The notes: generated from the sequence alone by a model not told the origin. A stretch of 64,000 bases of DNA from Burkholderia sp. Ax-1719 (GCF_011753055.1 NZ_VWWJ01000006.1:301673-365672); one strand, 5' to 3'; shown: positions 1 through 9,318, numbered from the stretch's first letter. A program made the numbers and translations.

Positions 1-1
1 G

Positions 2-2218
2 CAGAAAGAACAGGAAGAGATCGCTCGCCGCCGTGCGGCTGCAGAAGCCGAGGCGCGCGCGATCCGCGAAATGATGAACACGCCGCGCAAGGCGCAGGTC
101 AAGGCGGTCGAACCGCCGAAGCCCGCCGAACCGGCCAAGCCTGCCGAAGCCAAGGGCACGCTGCACAAGCCGGCCCGTCCGGAAGGTGCTGCAGCGCGTC
201 CGGCAGCTGGCGCCGCTGCGAAGAAGCCTGCCACTGCGGCAGCGCCTTCTGCTGGCGCACCGGGCGCCGGCGCGGGCGACCGCAACAAGAAGCCGGGCGC
301 AGGCAAGGGCGGCTGGCAGGACGACGCTGCGAAGCGCCGCGGCATCAAGACGCGTGGCGATTCGTCGGGCGGCGTGGACCGCGGCTGGCGCGGCGGCCCG
401 AAGGGCCGTGGCCGTCACCAGGACGCTTCCTCGACGTTCCAGGCGCCGACCGAGCCGATCGTGCGCGAAGTGCACGTGCCGGAAACCATCACCGTGGCTG
501 ACCTCGCGCACAAGATGTCCGTGAAGGCGTCTGAAGTCATCAAGGTGATGATGAAGATGGGCCAGATGGTCACCATCAACCAGATGCTGGACCAGGAAAC
601 GGCGATGATCATCGTCGAAGAACTGGGCCACCGCGCCGTCGCTGCGAAGCTCGACGATCCGGAAGCACTGCTGGTCGAAGGTCAGACCACCGTTACGGAC
701 GCAGAGCAACTGCCGCGTCCGCCGGTCGTCACCGTCATGGGTCACGTCGACCACGGCAAGACCTCGCTGCTCGACTACATCCGCCGCGCCAAGGTCGCAG
801 CGGGCGAAGCCGGCGGCATTACGCAGCACATCGGCGCTTATCACGTCGAAACGCCGCGTGGCGTCATCACGTTCCTCGACACGCCGGGTCACGAGGCCTT
901 CACGGCCATGCGTGCTCGCGGTGCGAAGGCAACCGACATCGTCATTCTGGTGGTCGCAGCCGACGACGGCGTGATGCCGCAGACGAAGGAAGCGATCGCT
1001 CACGCCAAGGCAGCGGGTGTGCCGCTCGTCGTGGCGATCAACAAGATCGACAAGCCGGATGCGAATCCGGAGCGCGTCAAGCAGGAACTGGTCGCTGAAG
1101 GCGTCGTGCCGGAAGAGTACGGCGGCGATTCGCCGTTCGTGCCGGTGTCGGCAAAGACCGGTACGGGCATCGACGAACTGCTCGAAAACGTCTCGCTGCA
1201 AGCCGAAGTGCTGGAACTGAAGGCTCCGGTCGCAGCGCCGGCCAAGGGTCTGGTTATCGAAGCGAAGCTCGACAAGGGTAAGGGTCCGGTTGCAACGATC
1301 CTCGTCCAGTCGGGTACGCTCAACCGCGGCGACGTCGTCCTGGCAGGCAGTGCCTACGGTCGCGTGCGCGCCATGCTCGACGAAACCGGCAAGCCGACCA
1401 AGGAAGCTGGCCCGTCGATCCCGGTCGAAATCCAGGGTCTGTCGGAAGTGCCGGGCGCAGGCGAAGAAGTCATCGTTCTGCCGGACGAGCGCAAGGCGCG
1501 TGAAATCGCCCTGTTCCGTCAAGGCAAGTTCCGCGACGTGAAGCTGGCCAAGCAGCAGGCCGCGAAGCTCGAAAACATGCTCGAGCAGATGACGGAAGGC
1601 GAAGTGCAAAACCTGCCGCTTATCGTCAAGGCCGACGTGCAGGGCTCGCAGGAAGCGCTGGTGCAATCGCTGCTCAAGCTGTCGACCGGCGAAGTGCGCG
1701 TGCAGATCGTGCACAGCGCGGTCGGTGCGATCAGCGAGTCGGACGTCAACCTGGCAACGGCTTCGAAGGCGGTCATCATCGGCTTCAACACGCGTGCTGA
1801 TGCACAGGCGCGTAAGGTCGCCGAGGCGAACGGCATCGACATCCGCTACTACAACATCATCTATGACGCAGTGGATGAGGTGAAGGCGGCCATGTCGGGC
1901 ATGCTGGCGCCGGAGAAGCGCGAAGTCGTGACGGGTATGGCCGAAGTGCGCCAGGTGATCCGCGTGCCGAAGGTTGGCCTGATCGCGGGTTGTATGGTCA
2001 CGGACGGTTTCGTCAAGCGTTCGTCGTCGGTGCGTGTGATCCGCAACAACGTGGTGATCCATACCGGCGAACTCGACTCGCTCAAGCGCTTCAAGGACGA
2101 CGTCAAGGAAGTCAAGCAAGGCTTCGAGTGCGGTATGTCGATCAAAAACTTCAACGACATCGTCGAAGGCGACCAGTTCGAAGTGTTCGAGATCACGGAA
2201 GTCGCGCGTACGCTGTAA
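2..2218 (+). CDS. infB: Translation initiation factor IF-2 (5'-truncated by window)
   Basis: IF-2 is the GTPase that places initiator fMet-tRNA on the 30S subunit and promotes 50S joining. The frame is already open at base 2, upstream of the first Met at 71, so the gene begins outside the window. The visible protein has an Ala/Pro/Lys-rich N-terminal linker, an IF2_N-like segment at bases 480-680, and then the G domain with GHVDHGKT (G1, bases 740-763), DTPGH (G3, 878-892) and NKID (G4, 1040-1051). The C-terminal IF-2 domains follow and the gene ends at a TAA. rbfA and truB follow on the same strand, the usual bacterial order. The assignment is certain; only the 5' end is missing. Confidence 0.98.
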   Translation, partial: QKEQEEIARRRAAAEAEARAIREMMNTPRKAQVKAVEPPKPAEPAKPAEAKGTLHKPARPEGAAARPAAGAAAKKPATAAAPSAGAPGAGAGDRNKKPGAGKGGWQDDAAKRRGIKTRGDSSGGVDRGWRGGPKGRGRHQDASSTFQAPTEPIVREVHVPETITVADLAHKMSVKASEVIKVMMKMGQMVTINQMLDQETAMIIVEELGHRAVAAKLDDPEALLVEGQTTVTDAEQLPRPPVVTVMGHVDHGKTSLLDYIRRAKVAAGEAGGITQHIGAYHVETPRGVITFLDTPGHEAFTAMRARGAKATDIVILVVAADDGVMPQTKEAIAHAKAAGVPLVVAINKIDKPDANPERVKQELVAEGVVPEEYGGDSPFVPVSAKTGTGIDELLENVSLQAEVLELKAPVAAPAKGLVIEAKLDKGKGPVATILVQSGTLNRGDVVLAGSAYGRVRAMLDETGKPTKEAGPSIPVEIQGLSEVPGAGEEVIVLPDERKAREIALFRQGKFRDVKLAKQQAAKLENMLEQMTEGEVQNLPLIVKADVQGSQEALVQSLLKLSTGEVRVQIVHSAVGAISESDVNLATASKAVIIGFNTRADAQARKVAEANGIDIRYYNIIYDAVDEVKAAMSGMLAPEKREVVTGMAEVRQVIRVPKVGLIAGCMVTDGFVKRSSSVRVIRNNVVIHTGELDSLKRFKDDVKEVKQGFECGMSIKNFNDIVEGDQFEVFEITEVARTL

Positions 2219-2278
2219 ATCAGCGGCGCACGCGGGCAGGCCTGATGGTTCAGGCCGCTCGCGGGCTTACCCGAAAAG

Positions 2279-2318
2279 GGGCGGGGCGGGCAGTAGCCAG
2301 CCCCGCCCTTTGTTTTTT
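2279..2318 (+). terminator. Rho-independent terminator between infB and rbfA
   Basis: A perfect 9-bp GC stem (GGGCGGGGC at 2279-2287 with GCCCCGCCC at 2300-2308) is followed by TTTGTTTTTT. It lies in the 186-nt gap between infB and rbfA. It probably attenuates read-through rather than separating the genes, since infB and rbfA are usually co-transcribed. Confidence 0.7.
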
Positions 2319-2404
2319 GTCCGACAGTTTTTGCGCGGCCGCGCGCCAGGATGATCCTGATTGCAGCGCGCCGCAACGAATGCCGCCAGAGAGGTGGAAT
2401 CATC

Positions 2405-2770
2405 ATGCCGAAAAAACGTACTTCCCCGAATCGCAACGTGCAGATCGCCGATCAGATCCAGCGCGATCTCTCCGAACTGATGCGCGAAGTGAAAGACCCG
2501 CGCGTGGGCCTCGTGACGATCCAGAGCGTCGAGCTGACGCCGGACTATGCGCACGCCAAGGTCTATTTCACGACGCTCACGGGCGATCCGCAGCAGACCC
2601 AGGAGGCGCTCAATCACGCCGCCGGTCACCTGCACAACCAGCTCTTCAAGCGCCTGCATATCCACACGGTGCCGACGCTGCATTTCCATTACGACCAGTC
2701 GGTCGAGAAGGGCGTGGCGATGTCGCGTCTGATCGACGAGGCGAACGCTTCGCGCGCCAAGGACGACTGA
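2405..2770 (+). CDS. rbfA: Ribosome-binding factor A
   Basis: RbfA is a small KH-fold protein that binds the 30S subunit and helps mature the 5' end of 16S rRNA, notably in the cold. The start at ATG 2405 gives 121 aa beginning MPKKRTSPNRNVQ, the family's usual length, and follows an AGAGGTGG ribosome-binding site. An upstream in-frame ATG at 2351 would add 18 residues of non-conserved sequence. Recognisable family segments are the N-terminal QIADQIQRDLSEL helix and the LVTIQSVELTPDYAHAKVYF strand region. It lies downstream of infB and 10 nt before truB. Confidence 0.96.
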   Translation: MPKKRTSPNRNVQIADQIQRDLSELMREVKDPRVGLVTIQSVELTPDYAHAKVYFTTLTGDPQQTQEALNHAAGHLHNQLFKRLHIHTVPTLHFHYDQSVEKGVAMSRLIDEANASRAKDD

Positions 2771-2780
2771 TCTCGCCAGC

Positions 2781-3740
2781 ATGACTGCATCATCGAAGAA
2801 GAATCAGGGCGAGCAGCGTCCCAAAGTGCCGCGTCGCCTGCTGGACGGCGTGCTGCTGCTCGACAAGCCCGTCGGCCTGTCGAGCAACGATGCGCTGATC
2901 CGCGCCAAGCGTCTTTATCGCGTGAAGAAGGCGGGGCACACGGGTACGCTCGATCCGCTGGCTTCGGGTCTGCTGCCGCTGTGCTTTGGCGAAGCCACCA
3001 AGTTCTCGCAGGATCTGCTCGAAGCCGACAAGACCTACGAGGCGACCATGCGCCTGGGCATTCGCACGACGACGGGCGATGCCGAAGGCGAAGCGGTCGA
3101 GACGCGCGACGTCACCTGCGATGAAGCCGCGGTGCGCGAAGCGATGTCGCGTTTTCTCGGCGACATCGTGCAGATTCCGCCGATGTATTCGGCGCTCAAG
3201 CGCGACGGCAAGCCGCTCTATGAGTACGCGCGCGCGGGCCAGACGGTCGAGCGCGAAGGGCGCAATGTCACGATCATCGCGCTTGAGATGATTGCCTGCG
3301 CACTGCCCGACGTGACGTTCCGCGTGACCTGCACCAAGGGTACGTATGTGCGCACGCTCGCCGAGGATATCGGCGAGGCGCTGGGTTGCGGCGCGCATCT
3401 GGTGATGCTGCGTCGTACCGGCGTGGGCGCGCTGACGCTCGACCATGCAGTGACGCTCGATGCGCTCACGGCGATGGACGAACCCGCGCGCGACGTGTGG
3501 CTGCAGCCGGTGGATGCGCTGCTTTCGACTTTCCCGCGCGTCACGCTCGACGCTGAATCGGCGCGTCGCTTCACGCATGGCCAGCGTCTGCCGCTCAATG
3601 CGCTGGTGCTGGATCGCACGGAATGCGAAGCCGCCGAACGCGTACGTGTGTATGACGAAGCCGGGCGGCTGCTAGGCGTGGCCAAGGCGGCGAATGGCGT
3701 GCTTGCGCCGGAACGTCTGGTCGTGAACGGCCCGATCTGA
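2781..3740 (+). CDS. truB: tRNA pseudouridine(55) synthase
   Basis: TruB isomerises U55 in the T-loop of all elongator tRNAs. The 319-aa product has the TruB signature LLLDKPVGLSSNDAL at 25-39 and the catalytic motif GHTGTLDPLASG at 52-63 with the active-site Asp at residue 58. A C-terminal PUA-like segment follows. Length and order (infB-rbfA-truB) are typical. The start lies 10 nt after the rbfA stop without a strong ribosome-binding site, which suggests translational coupling. A bidirectional terminator follows at 3781. Confidence 0.96.
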   Translation: MTASSKKNQGEQRPKVPRRLLDGVLLLDKPVGLSSNDALIRAKRLYRVKKAGHTGTLDPLASGLLPLCFGEATKFSQDLLEADKTYEATMRLGIRTTTGDAEGEAVETRDVTCDEAAVREAMSRFLGDIVQIPPMYSALKRDGKPLYEYARAGQTVEREGRNVTIIALEMIACALPDVTFRVTCTKGTYVRTLAEDIGEALGCGAHLVMLRRTGVGALTLDHAVTLDALTAMDEPARDVWLQPVDALLSTFPRVTLDAESARRFTHGQRLPLNALVLDRTECEAAERVRVYDEAGRLLGVAKAANGVLAPERLVVNGPI

Positions 3741-3780
3741 GGATTGCAGCAGCGCGATTGAGCAGATCGCGCGAGCAATA

Positions 3781-3816
3781 AAAAACGGCACGCCAGTGAA
3801 TCGGCGTGCCGTTTTT
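3781..3816. terminator. Bidirectional terminator between truB and emrB
   Basis: A perfect 14-bp stem (3781-3794 with 3803-3816) with an 8-nt loop has A5 at the left end and T5 at the right. It can therefore end both truB transcripts (+) and the convergent efflux operon (-). Confidence 0.85.
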
Positions 3817-3841
3817 GTTGGTGCGTCTCGTGCGCTTGCGT

Positions 3842-5410
3842 CTAGTGTGCCGCTGAAGCCGCCGCGCCTGCATCGGCGCTGCCTGCGCGCTCGGGGCGCG
3901 TGATCCAGATCAGCGCGATCAGCACGATAAAGATCACCGACGAAATCCAGAACAGGTCGTTGACGCCCAGCTGTGCGGCCTGCTGCGTCACCATGCGGTC
4001 GAACATGCCGTGCGACTGCGCCGGATCGAGCCCCACCGAGTTCTGCATCTGCTGCATCGACTGGTTGAACACCGGGTTGGTCGGCGTGGCCTGTTCCGTC
4101 AGGCGCGCGTGGTGGAAGATCGTGCGATGGTCCCAGGCGGTTTCGAAGATCGAAGTGCCGATGCCGCCGCACATGATCCGCACGAAGTTCGACAGACCCG
4201 ATGCTGCCGGAATGCGATTGCCCGGCAGACCCGACAGCGTGATCGACACCAGCGGAATGAACAGACCCGCCATGCCGATGCCCTGGATCAAGGTGGGGAC
4301 CGTGAGCGCCCACGTATCCACGCCGGTCGTGTACTGCGAGCGCAGCCAGAAACACAGCGCGAACACCACGAACGCGGTGGTGGCGATATAGCGCGGATCG
4401 GTACGCGGCAGGATCTTGCCCGTGACCGGCGAAAGCAGGATCGCGAAGAAGCCCACCGGCGCCATCACGAGACCCGCATCGGTGGCGGTGTAGCCCAGAT
4501 CGGTCTGCAGCCACAGCGGCAGCAGCACCAGATTGCCGAAGTAAAGGCCATAGCCCACCGACAGCGCAATTGTGCCGCCCGTAAAGTTACGCCGCGCGAA
4601 CAGCGACAGATCGACGACCGGGTGTTCGGCGGTCAATTCCCAGATCACGAAGAACGCGAACGAGATCACGGCGGTCAGCGCCAGCACGATGATGGTCGTC
4701 GACGAGAACCAGTCGAGATCCTTGCCCTTGTCGAGCATGATCTGCAGCGAGCCGACCCAGAGGATCAGCAGACCAAGACCCACGCCGTCGATCGGCGCCT
4801 TGCGGATCACCGAATCGCGGTTGCGGAAGATCATCCACGTGGCGATCGCGGCGACGATGCCCACCGGAATATTCACGTAGAAAATCCACGGCCACGAGAT
4901 ATTGTCTGAGATCCAGCCGCCGAGAATCGGACCCGCCACCGGCGCGATCAGCGTCGTCATCGACCACATCGAGAGCGCAATCGGCGCTTTGGCGCGCGGA
5001 TAACTCGCGAGTAGCAGGGTTTGCGAGAGCGGAATCATCGGGCCGGCCACGGCGCCCTGCAGCACGCGCGCGGCGAGCAGGAAGGGCAGCGTGGGCGCAA
5101 GGCCGCACAGCCATGACGAGATCACGAACAGAATGATCGACGCCATGAACAGGCGCACCTGGCCGATGCGTTCGGTCAGCCAGCCCGTGAGCGGCACGGA
5201 GATGGCGTTCGCCACCGCAAACGAGGTGATGACCCACGTGCCTTGATCGGAGGCGACGCCCAGGTCGCCAGAGATCGACGGGATCGACACGTTCGCGATC
5301 GACGTGTCCAGCACGTTCATGAACACCGCGAGCGAGACCGCGATGGTGCCGAACACGAGTTGCGCGCCTTGCAGCGGCGGATGGACGACGGGTTGTTGTG
5401 CTGCTGCCAT
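3842..5410 (-). CDS. emrB: DHA2-family MFS multidrug efflux permease (EmrB-like)
   Basis: This is an inner-membrane proton-driven drug exporter with about 14 transmembrane segments, 522 aa, the usual length for the DHA2/EmrB group. The first membrane segment carries the DHA2 signature NVLDTSIANVSIP near residues 32-44. The loop after TM2 has GWLTERIGQVRLF, the MFS motif A. It is the last gene of the minus-strand order marR, outer-membrane factor, emrA, emrB, which supplies all three parts of an EmrAB-TolC-type pump. A stem-loop lies in the emrA-emrB spacer. The substrate cannot be read from sequence. Confidence 0.93.
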   Translation of the reverse strand: MAAAQQPVVHPPLQGAQLVFGTIAVSLAVFMNVLDTSIANVSIPSISGDLGVASDQGTWVITSFAVANAISVPLTGWLTERIGQVRLFMASIILFVISSWLCGLAPTLPFLLAARVLQGAVAGPMIPLSQTLLLASYPRAKAPIALSMWSMTTLIAPVAGPILGGWISDNISWPWIFYVNIPVGIVAAIATWMIFRNRDSVIRKAPIDGVGLGLLILWVGSLQIMLDKGKDLDWFSSTTIIVLALTAVISFAFFVIWELTAEHPVVDLSLFARRNFTGGTIALSVGYGLYFGNLVLLPLWLQTDLGYTATDAGLVMAPVGFFAILLSPVTGKILPRTDPRYIATTAFVVFALCFWLRSQYTTGVDTWALTVPTLIQGIGMAGLFIPLVSITLSGLPGNRIPAASGLSNFVRIMCGGIGTSIFETAWDHRTIFHHARLTEQATPTNPVFNQSMQQMQNSVGLDPAQSHGMFDRMVTQQAAQLGVNDLFWISSVIFIVLIALIWITRPERAGSADAGAAASAAH

Positions 5411-5464
5411 TGAGTGCTTTGTTATGTGCTGCTAATTGCTGCGAGTTGCTTCCTTGTACAGCCT

Positions 5465-5505
5465 GACGCCGCCGGGCGATTCCCTGGGGAATGCCTGGCG
5501 GCGTC
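5465..5505 (-). other. Stem-loop in emrA-emrB spacer
   Basis: GACGCCGCC (5465-5473) and GGCGGCGTC (5497-5505) form a perfect 9-bp stem, with further pairing inside. There is no T-tract on either strand, so it looks like an intercistronic RNA structure (processing, stability or differential expression) rather than a terminator. Confidence 0.5.
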
Positions 5506-5519
5506 ACGCGATCCTTACA

Positions 5520-6743
5520 TCAGCTATGCGCGGCGGATTTGGCTGCGCCGTTGGCCGACGACACCTGCTTCGCGTTCTGGCCTGCATTTTCCGAGATGAT
5601 GCGGGCGATTTCCGCGTCGGCTTCGTCGCCGTACTTCTCGAACACGTTGGTCTGGTAGACCGTGTTCTGCGCGTTGCCGAGCTGGCTGCCCGTGTCGTCC
5701 TTGATGTTCACGTCCACCTGCATCGACAGGCCGATGCGCAGCGGGTGCTTTTCGAGGTCGGCCGGATCGAGCGCGATACGCACCGGCAGGCGCTGGACCA
5801 CCTTGATCCAGTTACCCGTGGCGTTCTGCGCCGGCAGCAGCGAGAAAGCCGAACCCGTGCCTGCCGAGAAGCCCACCACCTTGCCGTGATAAACCACCGA
5901 CGAACCATAGACGTCCGCCGTCATGTCGACCGGCTGGCCGATGCGCATGTGCTTGAGCTGGACTTCCTTGAAGTTGGCGTCGACCCACACGGCATTCAGC
6001 GGCACTACCGACATCAGCGGCGTACCCGGCGAAACACGCTGGCCGACCTGCACCGAGCGCTTCGCAACGTAACCCGTCACCGGCGCGGGCAGGGTGTTGC
6101 GGGCGTTGGTGAGGTAGGCGTCACGCACCTTCGCGGCGGCGGCCATCACGTTCGGGTGATCGGAGATGGTCGTGTTGGCGGTCAGCGCGCGGTTCGCGGC
6201 GAGTTGCTGTTGCGCGGCGTCGAGTGCGGCTTCCGCGCTCTTGACCGTATCGCGTGCGTGCGAGATTTCTTCCTGCGAAACCGCGCCCGTTTGCGCAACC
6301 TGCATACGGCGGCGCAGATCGTCCTGCGCGCGCGACAGGTCAGCCTGACGCACGGCCACCTGCGCCTGGTACTGGCTGTCGTCGGCGAACAGGCCGCGCA
6401 CCTGGCGCACGGTCTGGCCGAGATTGGCTTCGGCCTGCTGGAGCGCGATGCGCGAGTCAGCCGGGTCGAGCTGGACCAGCGGGTCGCCGATCTTGACGGT
6501 CTGCGTGTCGTCGGCGTTCACGGCGATCACCGTGCCGGTCACCTGCGGGGTGATCTGCACGACGTTGCCGTTGACGTAGGCGTCGTCGGTGCTTTCCGAG
6601 AAGCGCGCGACGAGGAAGTAATAGAGGCCGTAGGCAATGGCTGCGATCACGATCACGAGGACAAGCAGCGTCATCATGCGCTTGCGCTTGCCGTTGTTCG
6701 CGGTCGGCTGCGGATTGGCCGCCGGTTGCTGAGGGGTGCTCAT
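5520..6743 (-). CDS. emrA: HlyD/EmrA-family membrane fusion protein
   Basis: This periplasmic adaptor joins the EmrB permease to the outer-membrane channel. It is 407 aa: a basic cytoplasmic N-terminus (KRKRM), one membrane anchor at about 23-46, the biotinyl-lipoyl half NGNVVQITPQVTGTV, a long alpha-helical coiled-coil hairpin, and then the second lipoyl half and beta-barrel (DANFKEVQLKHMRIGQPV). It lies between the outer-membrane factor gene and emrB in one minus-strand operon. Family assignment is secure; the gene name follows the operon layout. Confidence 0.93.
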   Translation of the reverse strand: MSTPQQPAANPQPTANNGKRKRMMTLLVLVIVIAAIAYGLYYFLVARFSESTDDAYVNGNVVQITPQVTGTVIAVNADDTQTVKIGDPLVQLDPADSRIALQQAEANLGQTVRQVRGLFADDSQYQAQVAVRQADLSRAQDDLRRRMQVAQTGAVSQEEISHARDTVKSAEAALDAAQQQLAANRALTANTTISDHPNVMAAAAKVRDAYLTNARNTLPAPVTGYVAKRSVQVGQRVSPGTPLMSVVPLNAVWVDANFKEVQLKHMRIGQPVDMTADVYGSSVVYHGKVVGFSAGTGSAFSLLPAQNATGNWIKVVQRLPVRIALDPADLEKHPLRIGLSMQVDVNIKDDTGSQLGNAQNTVYQTNVFEKYGDEADAEIARIISENAGQNAKQVSSANGAAKSAAHS

Positions 6744-6821
6744 GGAAGGATCTCCGGATTCTTGCGTGCTGTTCGTTCAGTTATCTGGCCAGCTTCTGGC
6801 TTTCTGGCTGCTTTGGCTCTA

Positions 6822-8426
6822 TCAGTTCGCGGCCGAATTCGTCGCGCTTGCGGCAGGCGTCGACGAGGCGGGCGCCGTCCACGGCGCATCGCGCCACGGG
6901 CCGCCGTTCACGTCGCTCTGGCCTTTCACGTCTTTCGCGTCGCTGCCGACCTGCGACGGCGCGACGAGATTCACGTCGTGCGCGTTGTGGGCATCGAAAC
7001 CACCGCCCAGCGCCTTGATGAGCGCCATCTGCTGGTCGCGGCGCTGCGCCTTGAGGCTAGTCACGTTCTGCTCGGACGCGAGGCGGTTCTGGTCGGCGTT
7101 GAGCACCTGCAGTTGCTCCGACAGACCCGCCTTGTAGCGGATCACCGCGAGCTGGTACGCCTTCGTCGACGCATCGAGTGCGTTCTGCGCATCGACCAGC
7201 TGCTTGTCCGCCGAGCGGATCGACGACACCGTCGTCGCCACATCCTGGAACGCGCCGATCAGCGTCTGGTTGTAGTTCGCCACGTCCAGATCGAAGTCAG
7301 CGTAACGGCCCTTCAACTGCGCGCGCAGTGCGCCCGCATCGAAGATCGGCAGATGCACGGCCGGCCCGAACTGCGCCTGACGGCTCGTGAAGTTGAGGAA
7401 TTTGCCCCAGCCGAAGGCATCGAAGCCAAAGCCCGCTGCGAGGTTCACGTCGGGGTAAAACTCGGCTTTCGCTTCCTTGACGTCGTGCATCGCGGCTTCG
7501 ACCTGCCAGCGCGCGGCGACGATGTCCGGGCGGCGCGCCACGAGGTCAGCGGGCAGGTTGTCGGGCAGGGCGATCTGCGCCACCGGGTTCAGAACCGGAT
7601 TGGCGATCTGCAGGCCGCGATCCGGGCCTTTGCCCAGCAGCGCGCCCAGCTGATAACGCACTGTTTCGATCTGGCCGTCGATCTGCGTGAGGTTCGCCTG
7701 GCTCGTCGCGATATTGCCGTTGGCGGTCTGGCGTTCGACGTTGGTGTCGAGGCCCGCGACCACGCGGCCATTGGTGATCGTGCCAATGGTCTTGCGATTG
7801 TCGATTTCACGCGCGGCGATGTCGCGCAACGCGTAGAGCTGCGCAAGCTGGTTGTACGTGCGTGCGACCGAGGAGGCGAGCGTGACGCGCGCCTGTTCCA
7901 TGTCGGCCTGCGCGGCGCGCTGCTGCGACACTGCCTGCGCGAGACGCTGGCGATTCTTGCCCCACAGATCCAGATCCCACGACGCGCTGGCGAGCGCATT
8001 GTTCTCGCTGAACCACGTGCCGCCGTACGGAGGCGGGAAGAGCGCGTTGGCCGAATACAGCTCGCGCGTCCACGAATAGCTGGCGTTGACCTTCGGTGCG
8101 AGCGCCGACTTCGACGTATCGATATACGACGAGGCCTTGGCGATGCGCGCCTGCGCCTGGGCGATGCTCGGGTTGCCTTCGAGCGCTTCGTCGATCAGCT
8201 TGGGCAGTTGCGGGTCGCCGAACTGCTGCGCCCAGTCGAGCGTGGGCCACTGGCCGCCTTGTGCCGGAATGCTCTGCGAGGTCTCGAACTGTTGCGGCTG
8301 CGCGATGGTCTTGTCGCTCTTGATGCCGAAGTAGTTTGCGCAGCCCGAAAGCGCGAGCGCCGCGACCGCGGTCGCAACCGCTGCTCGACAGGTGTGCGCT
8401 GGCGCAAACTGGGTTAGGGATGTCAT
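6822..8426 (-). CDS. NodT-family outer-membrane efflux lipoprotein
   Basis: This is a TolC-like trimeric outer-membrane channel for the EmrAB pump. I take ATG 8426 as the start (534 aa). It gives a compact signal peptide ending in lipobox LSGC with the acylated Cys at residue 29. The farther upstream Met at 8516 would put 30 odd residues before the signal sequence. The two repeated outer-membrane efflux domains with long alpha-helical segments follow. The C-terminus is Ala/Ser/Thr-rich. The gene is separated from marR by 135 nt that includes a palindrome at 8542-8567. Confidence 0.92.
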   Translation of the reverse strand: MTSLTQFAPAHTCRAAVATAVAALALSGCANYFGIKSDKTIAQPQQFETSQSIPAQGGQWPTLDWAQQFGDPQLPKLIDEALEGNPSIAQAQARIAKASSYIDTSKSALAPKVNASYSWTRELYSANALFPPPYGGTWFSENNALASASWDLDLWGKNRQRLAQAVSQQRAAQADMEQARVTLASSVARTYNQLAQLYALRDIAAREIDNRKTIGTITNGRVVAGLDTNVERQTANGNIATSQANLTQIDGQIETVRYQLGALLGKGPDRGLQIANPVLNPVAQIALPDNLPADLVARRPDIVAARWQVEAAMHDVKEAKAEFYPDVNLAAGFGFDAFGWGKFLNFTSRQAQFGPAVHLPIFDAGALRAQLKGRYADFDLDVANYNQTLIGAFQDVATTVSSIRSADKQLVDAQNALDASTKAYQLAVIRYKAGLSEQLQVLNADQNRLASEQNVTSLKAQRRDQQMALIKALGGGFDAHNAHDVNLVAPSQVGSDAKDVKGQSDVNGGPWRDAPWTAPASSTPAASATNSAAN

Positions 8427-8541
8427 TGCTCGTCTCGTTGCGTGAGAGGGTGAGGTGATACTGGACGATGCAGCCATTTTTTCGTCTGACGCTTTCAAAT
8501 TTGCCTGCCTCGTCATCTATCGTAAGTACCGGTTTGGCGCA

Positions 8542-8567
8542 GATTGATTGCGATTAACGCATCAATC
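8542..8567. promoter_or_regulatory. Near-perfect palindrome at marR 3' end, candidate operator
   Basis: GATTGA (8542-8547) and TCAATC (8562-8567) with inner TGCG/CGCA form a 26-bp near-perfect palindrome that overlaps the marR stop codon. There is no T-tract. Its position before the outer-membrane factor gene suggests an internal operator, or a short RNA hairpin. Inference only. Confidence 0.4.
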
Positions 8568-9086
8568 GCCCGATGACTGCTGGCTAGATGCCGCATTGGC
8601 CGCGTTCGCGTTCTGGTTAGCTTCGCAGCTATTGACCAGAATCCGCCGCAACATGCTCTTCAGGAAGCCGACTTCCTCGGGCGTGAAGCCTTTGGATAGC
8701 TCGTCGGTGACGCTCGTGAAGATGGCCGGCATGCGCGCCGCGATGGTTTCGCCTTCGGGCGTGAGCGCGAGGCGCACCGCGCGGCGGTCTTCGGAGCTGC
8801 GCACGCGGCGCAGGAGACCGCGCTTTTCCAGCCGGTCCACCAGCCGCGTGACGGCGCTGGCGTCGATGCCGTATTCGCGCGCCAGTTCGGCCGCGAGCAC
8901 GCACTTGCCGCTCGCCACCATGAACAGCACGCTGGCCTGCTGGCTGGTGACGCCAAGCTCCGCCACGGTGCGCTGCGTGACCAGGTTCGACATCGACGAG
9001 CGCACGCGGGAAATCAGGTAGCCAACGCTTTCGCCGAAGTCGTAATCGAGCACTTTGGGCGGCGGCGTGGAAGTCGGTTCCGTCAT
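8562..9086 (-). CDS. MarR-family repressor of the efflux operon
   Basis: This winged-helix MarR/EmrR-type regulator is 174 aa. The DNA-binding region is visible: AELAREYGIDASAVTRLVDRL, then the wing RRVRSSEDRRAVRLALTPEG with the family's conserved DxR. It is the first gene of the minus-strand operon with the outer-membrane factor, emrA and emrB, so it probably represses its own operon until a phenolic or drug ligand binds. A strong sigma-70 promoter lies 37 nt upstream. The C-terminus has an Asn/Ala/Ser-rich tail. Confidence 0.92.
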   Translation of the reverse strand: MTEPTSTPPPKVLDYDFGESVGYLISRVRSSMSNLVTQRTVAELGVTSQQASVLFMVASGKCVLAAELAREYGIDASAVTRLVDRLEKRGLLRRVRSSEDRRAVRLALTPEGETIAARMPAIFTSVTDELSKGFTPEEVGFLKSMLRRILVNSCEANQNANAANAASSQQSSGD

Positions 9087-9122
9087 GGTTCTGCTGCAAC
9101 TGCAATGGTTGACCAGGCAGGA

Positions 9123-9151
9123 ATTATAGGGTTCGTTAGTTGACGCGGCAA
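9123..9151 (-). promoter_or_regulatory. Sigma-70 promoter of marR-efflux operon
   Basis: On the minus strand TTGCCG (9146-9151), a 17-bp spacer and a consensus TATAAT (9123-9128) lie 37 nt before the marR ATG. GTTGAC occurs twice as a direct repeat (9108 and 9139), one copy inside the spacer and the other just downstream of the -10. These are candidate MarR contacts. Confidence 0.75.
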
Positions 9152-9309
9152 GGTTTATTGTCGCAACGCCGAGAAACCTTTGCTAAGTAGGGTCTTAATT
9201 GGCTTGGGGCACGCATGAGAAAATTGGGTCGTGCGGACCCGGCCCGCGTCGCGTGGATGCCGCACTTCACGCGCAACACGTGGATGAGTCAGATCAAGTC
9301 ATCTACGCG

Positions 9310-9318
9310 TGCTATAAT
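9310..9318 (+). promoter_or_regulatory. Extended -10 promoter of typA
   Basis: TGCTATAAT is a perfect extended -10 element with no good -35 at 16-18 bp upstream, as expected for this promoter class. It lies about 180 nt before typA. Together with the marR promoter it accounts for most of the 410-nt spacer 9087-9496; I see no gene there. Confidence 0.6.

Noticed and set aside
5436..8417. 993-codon plus-strand frame opposite emrA and the outer-membrane factor
   Set aside because: It is antisense to two clear efflux genes; the translated sequence is Arg/His/Val-rich with no domain, as expected of the complement of GC-rich codons.
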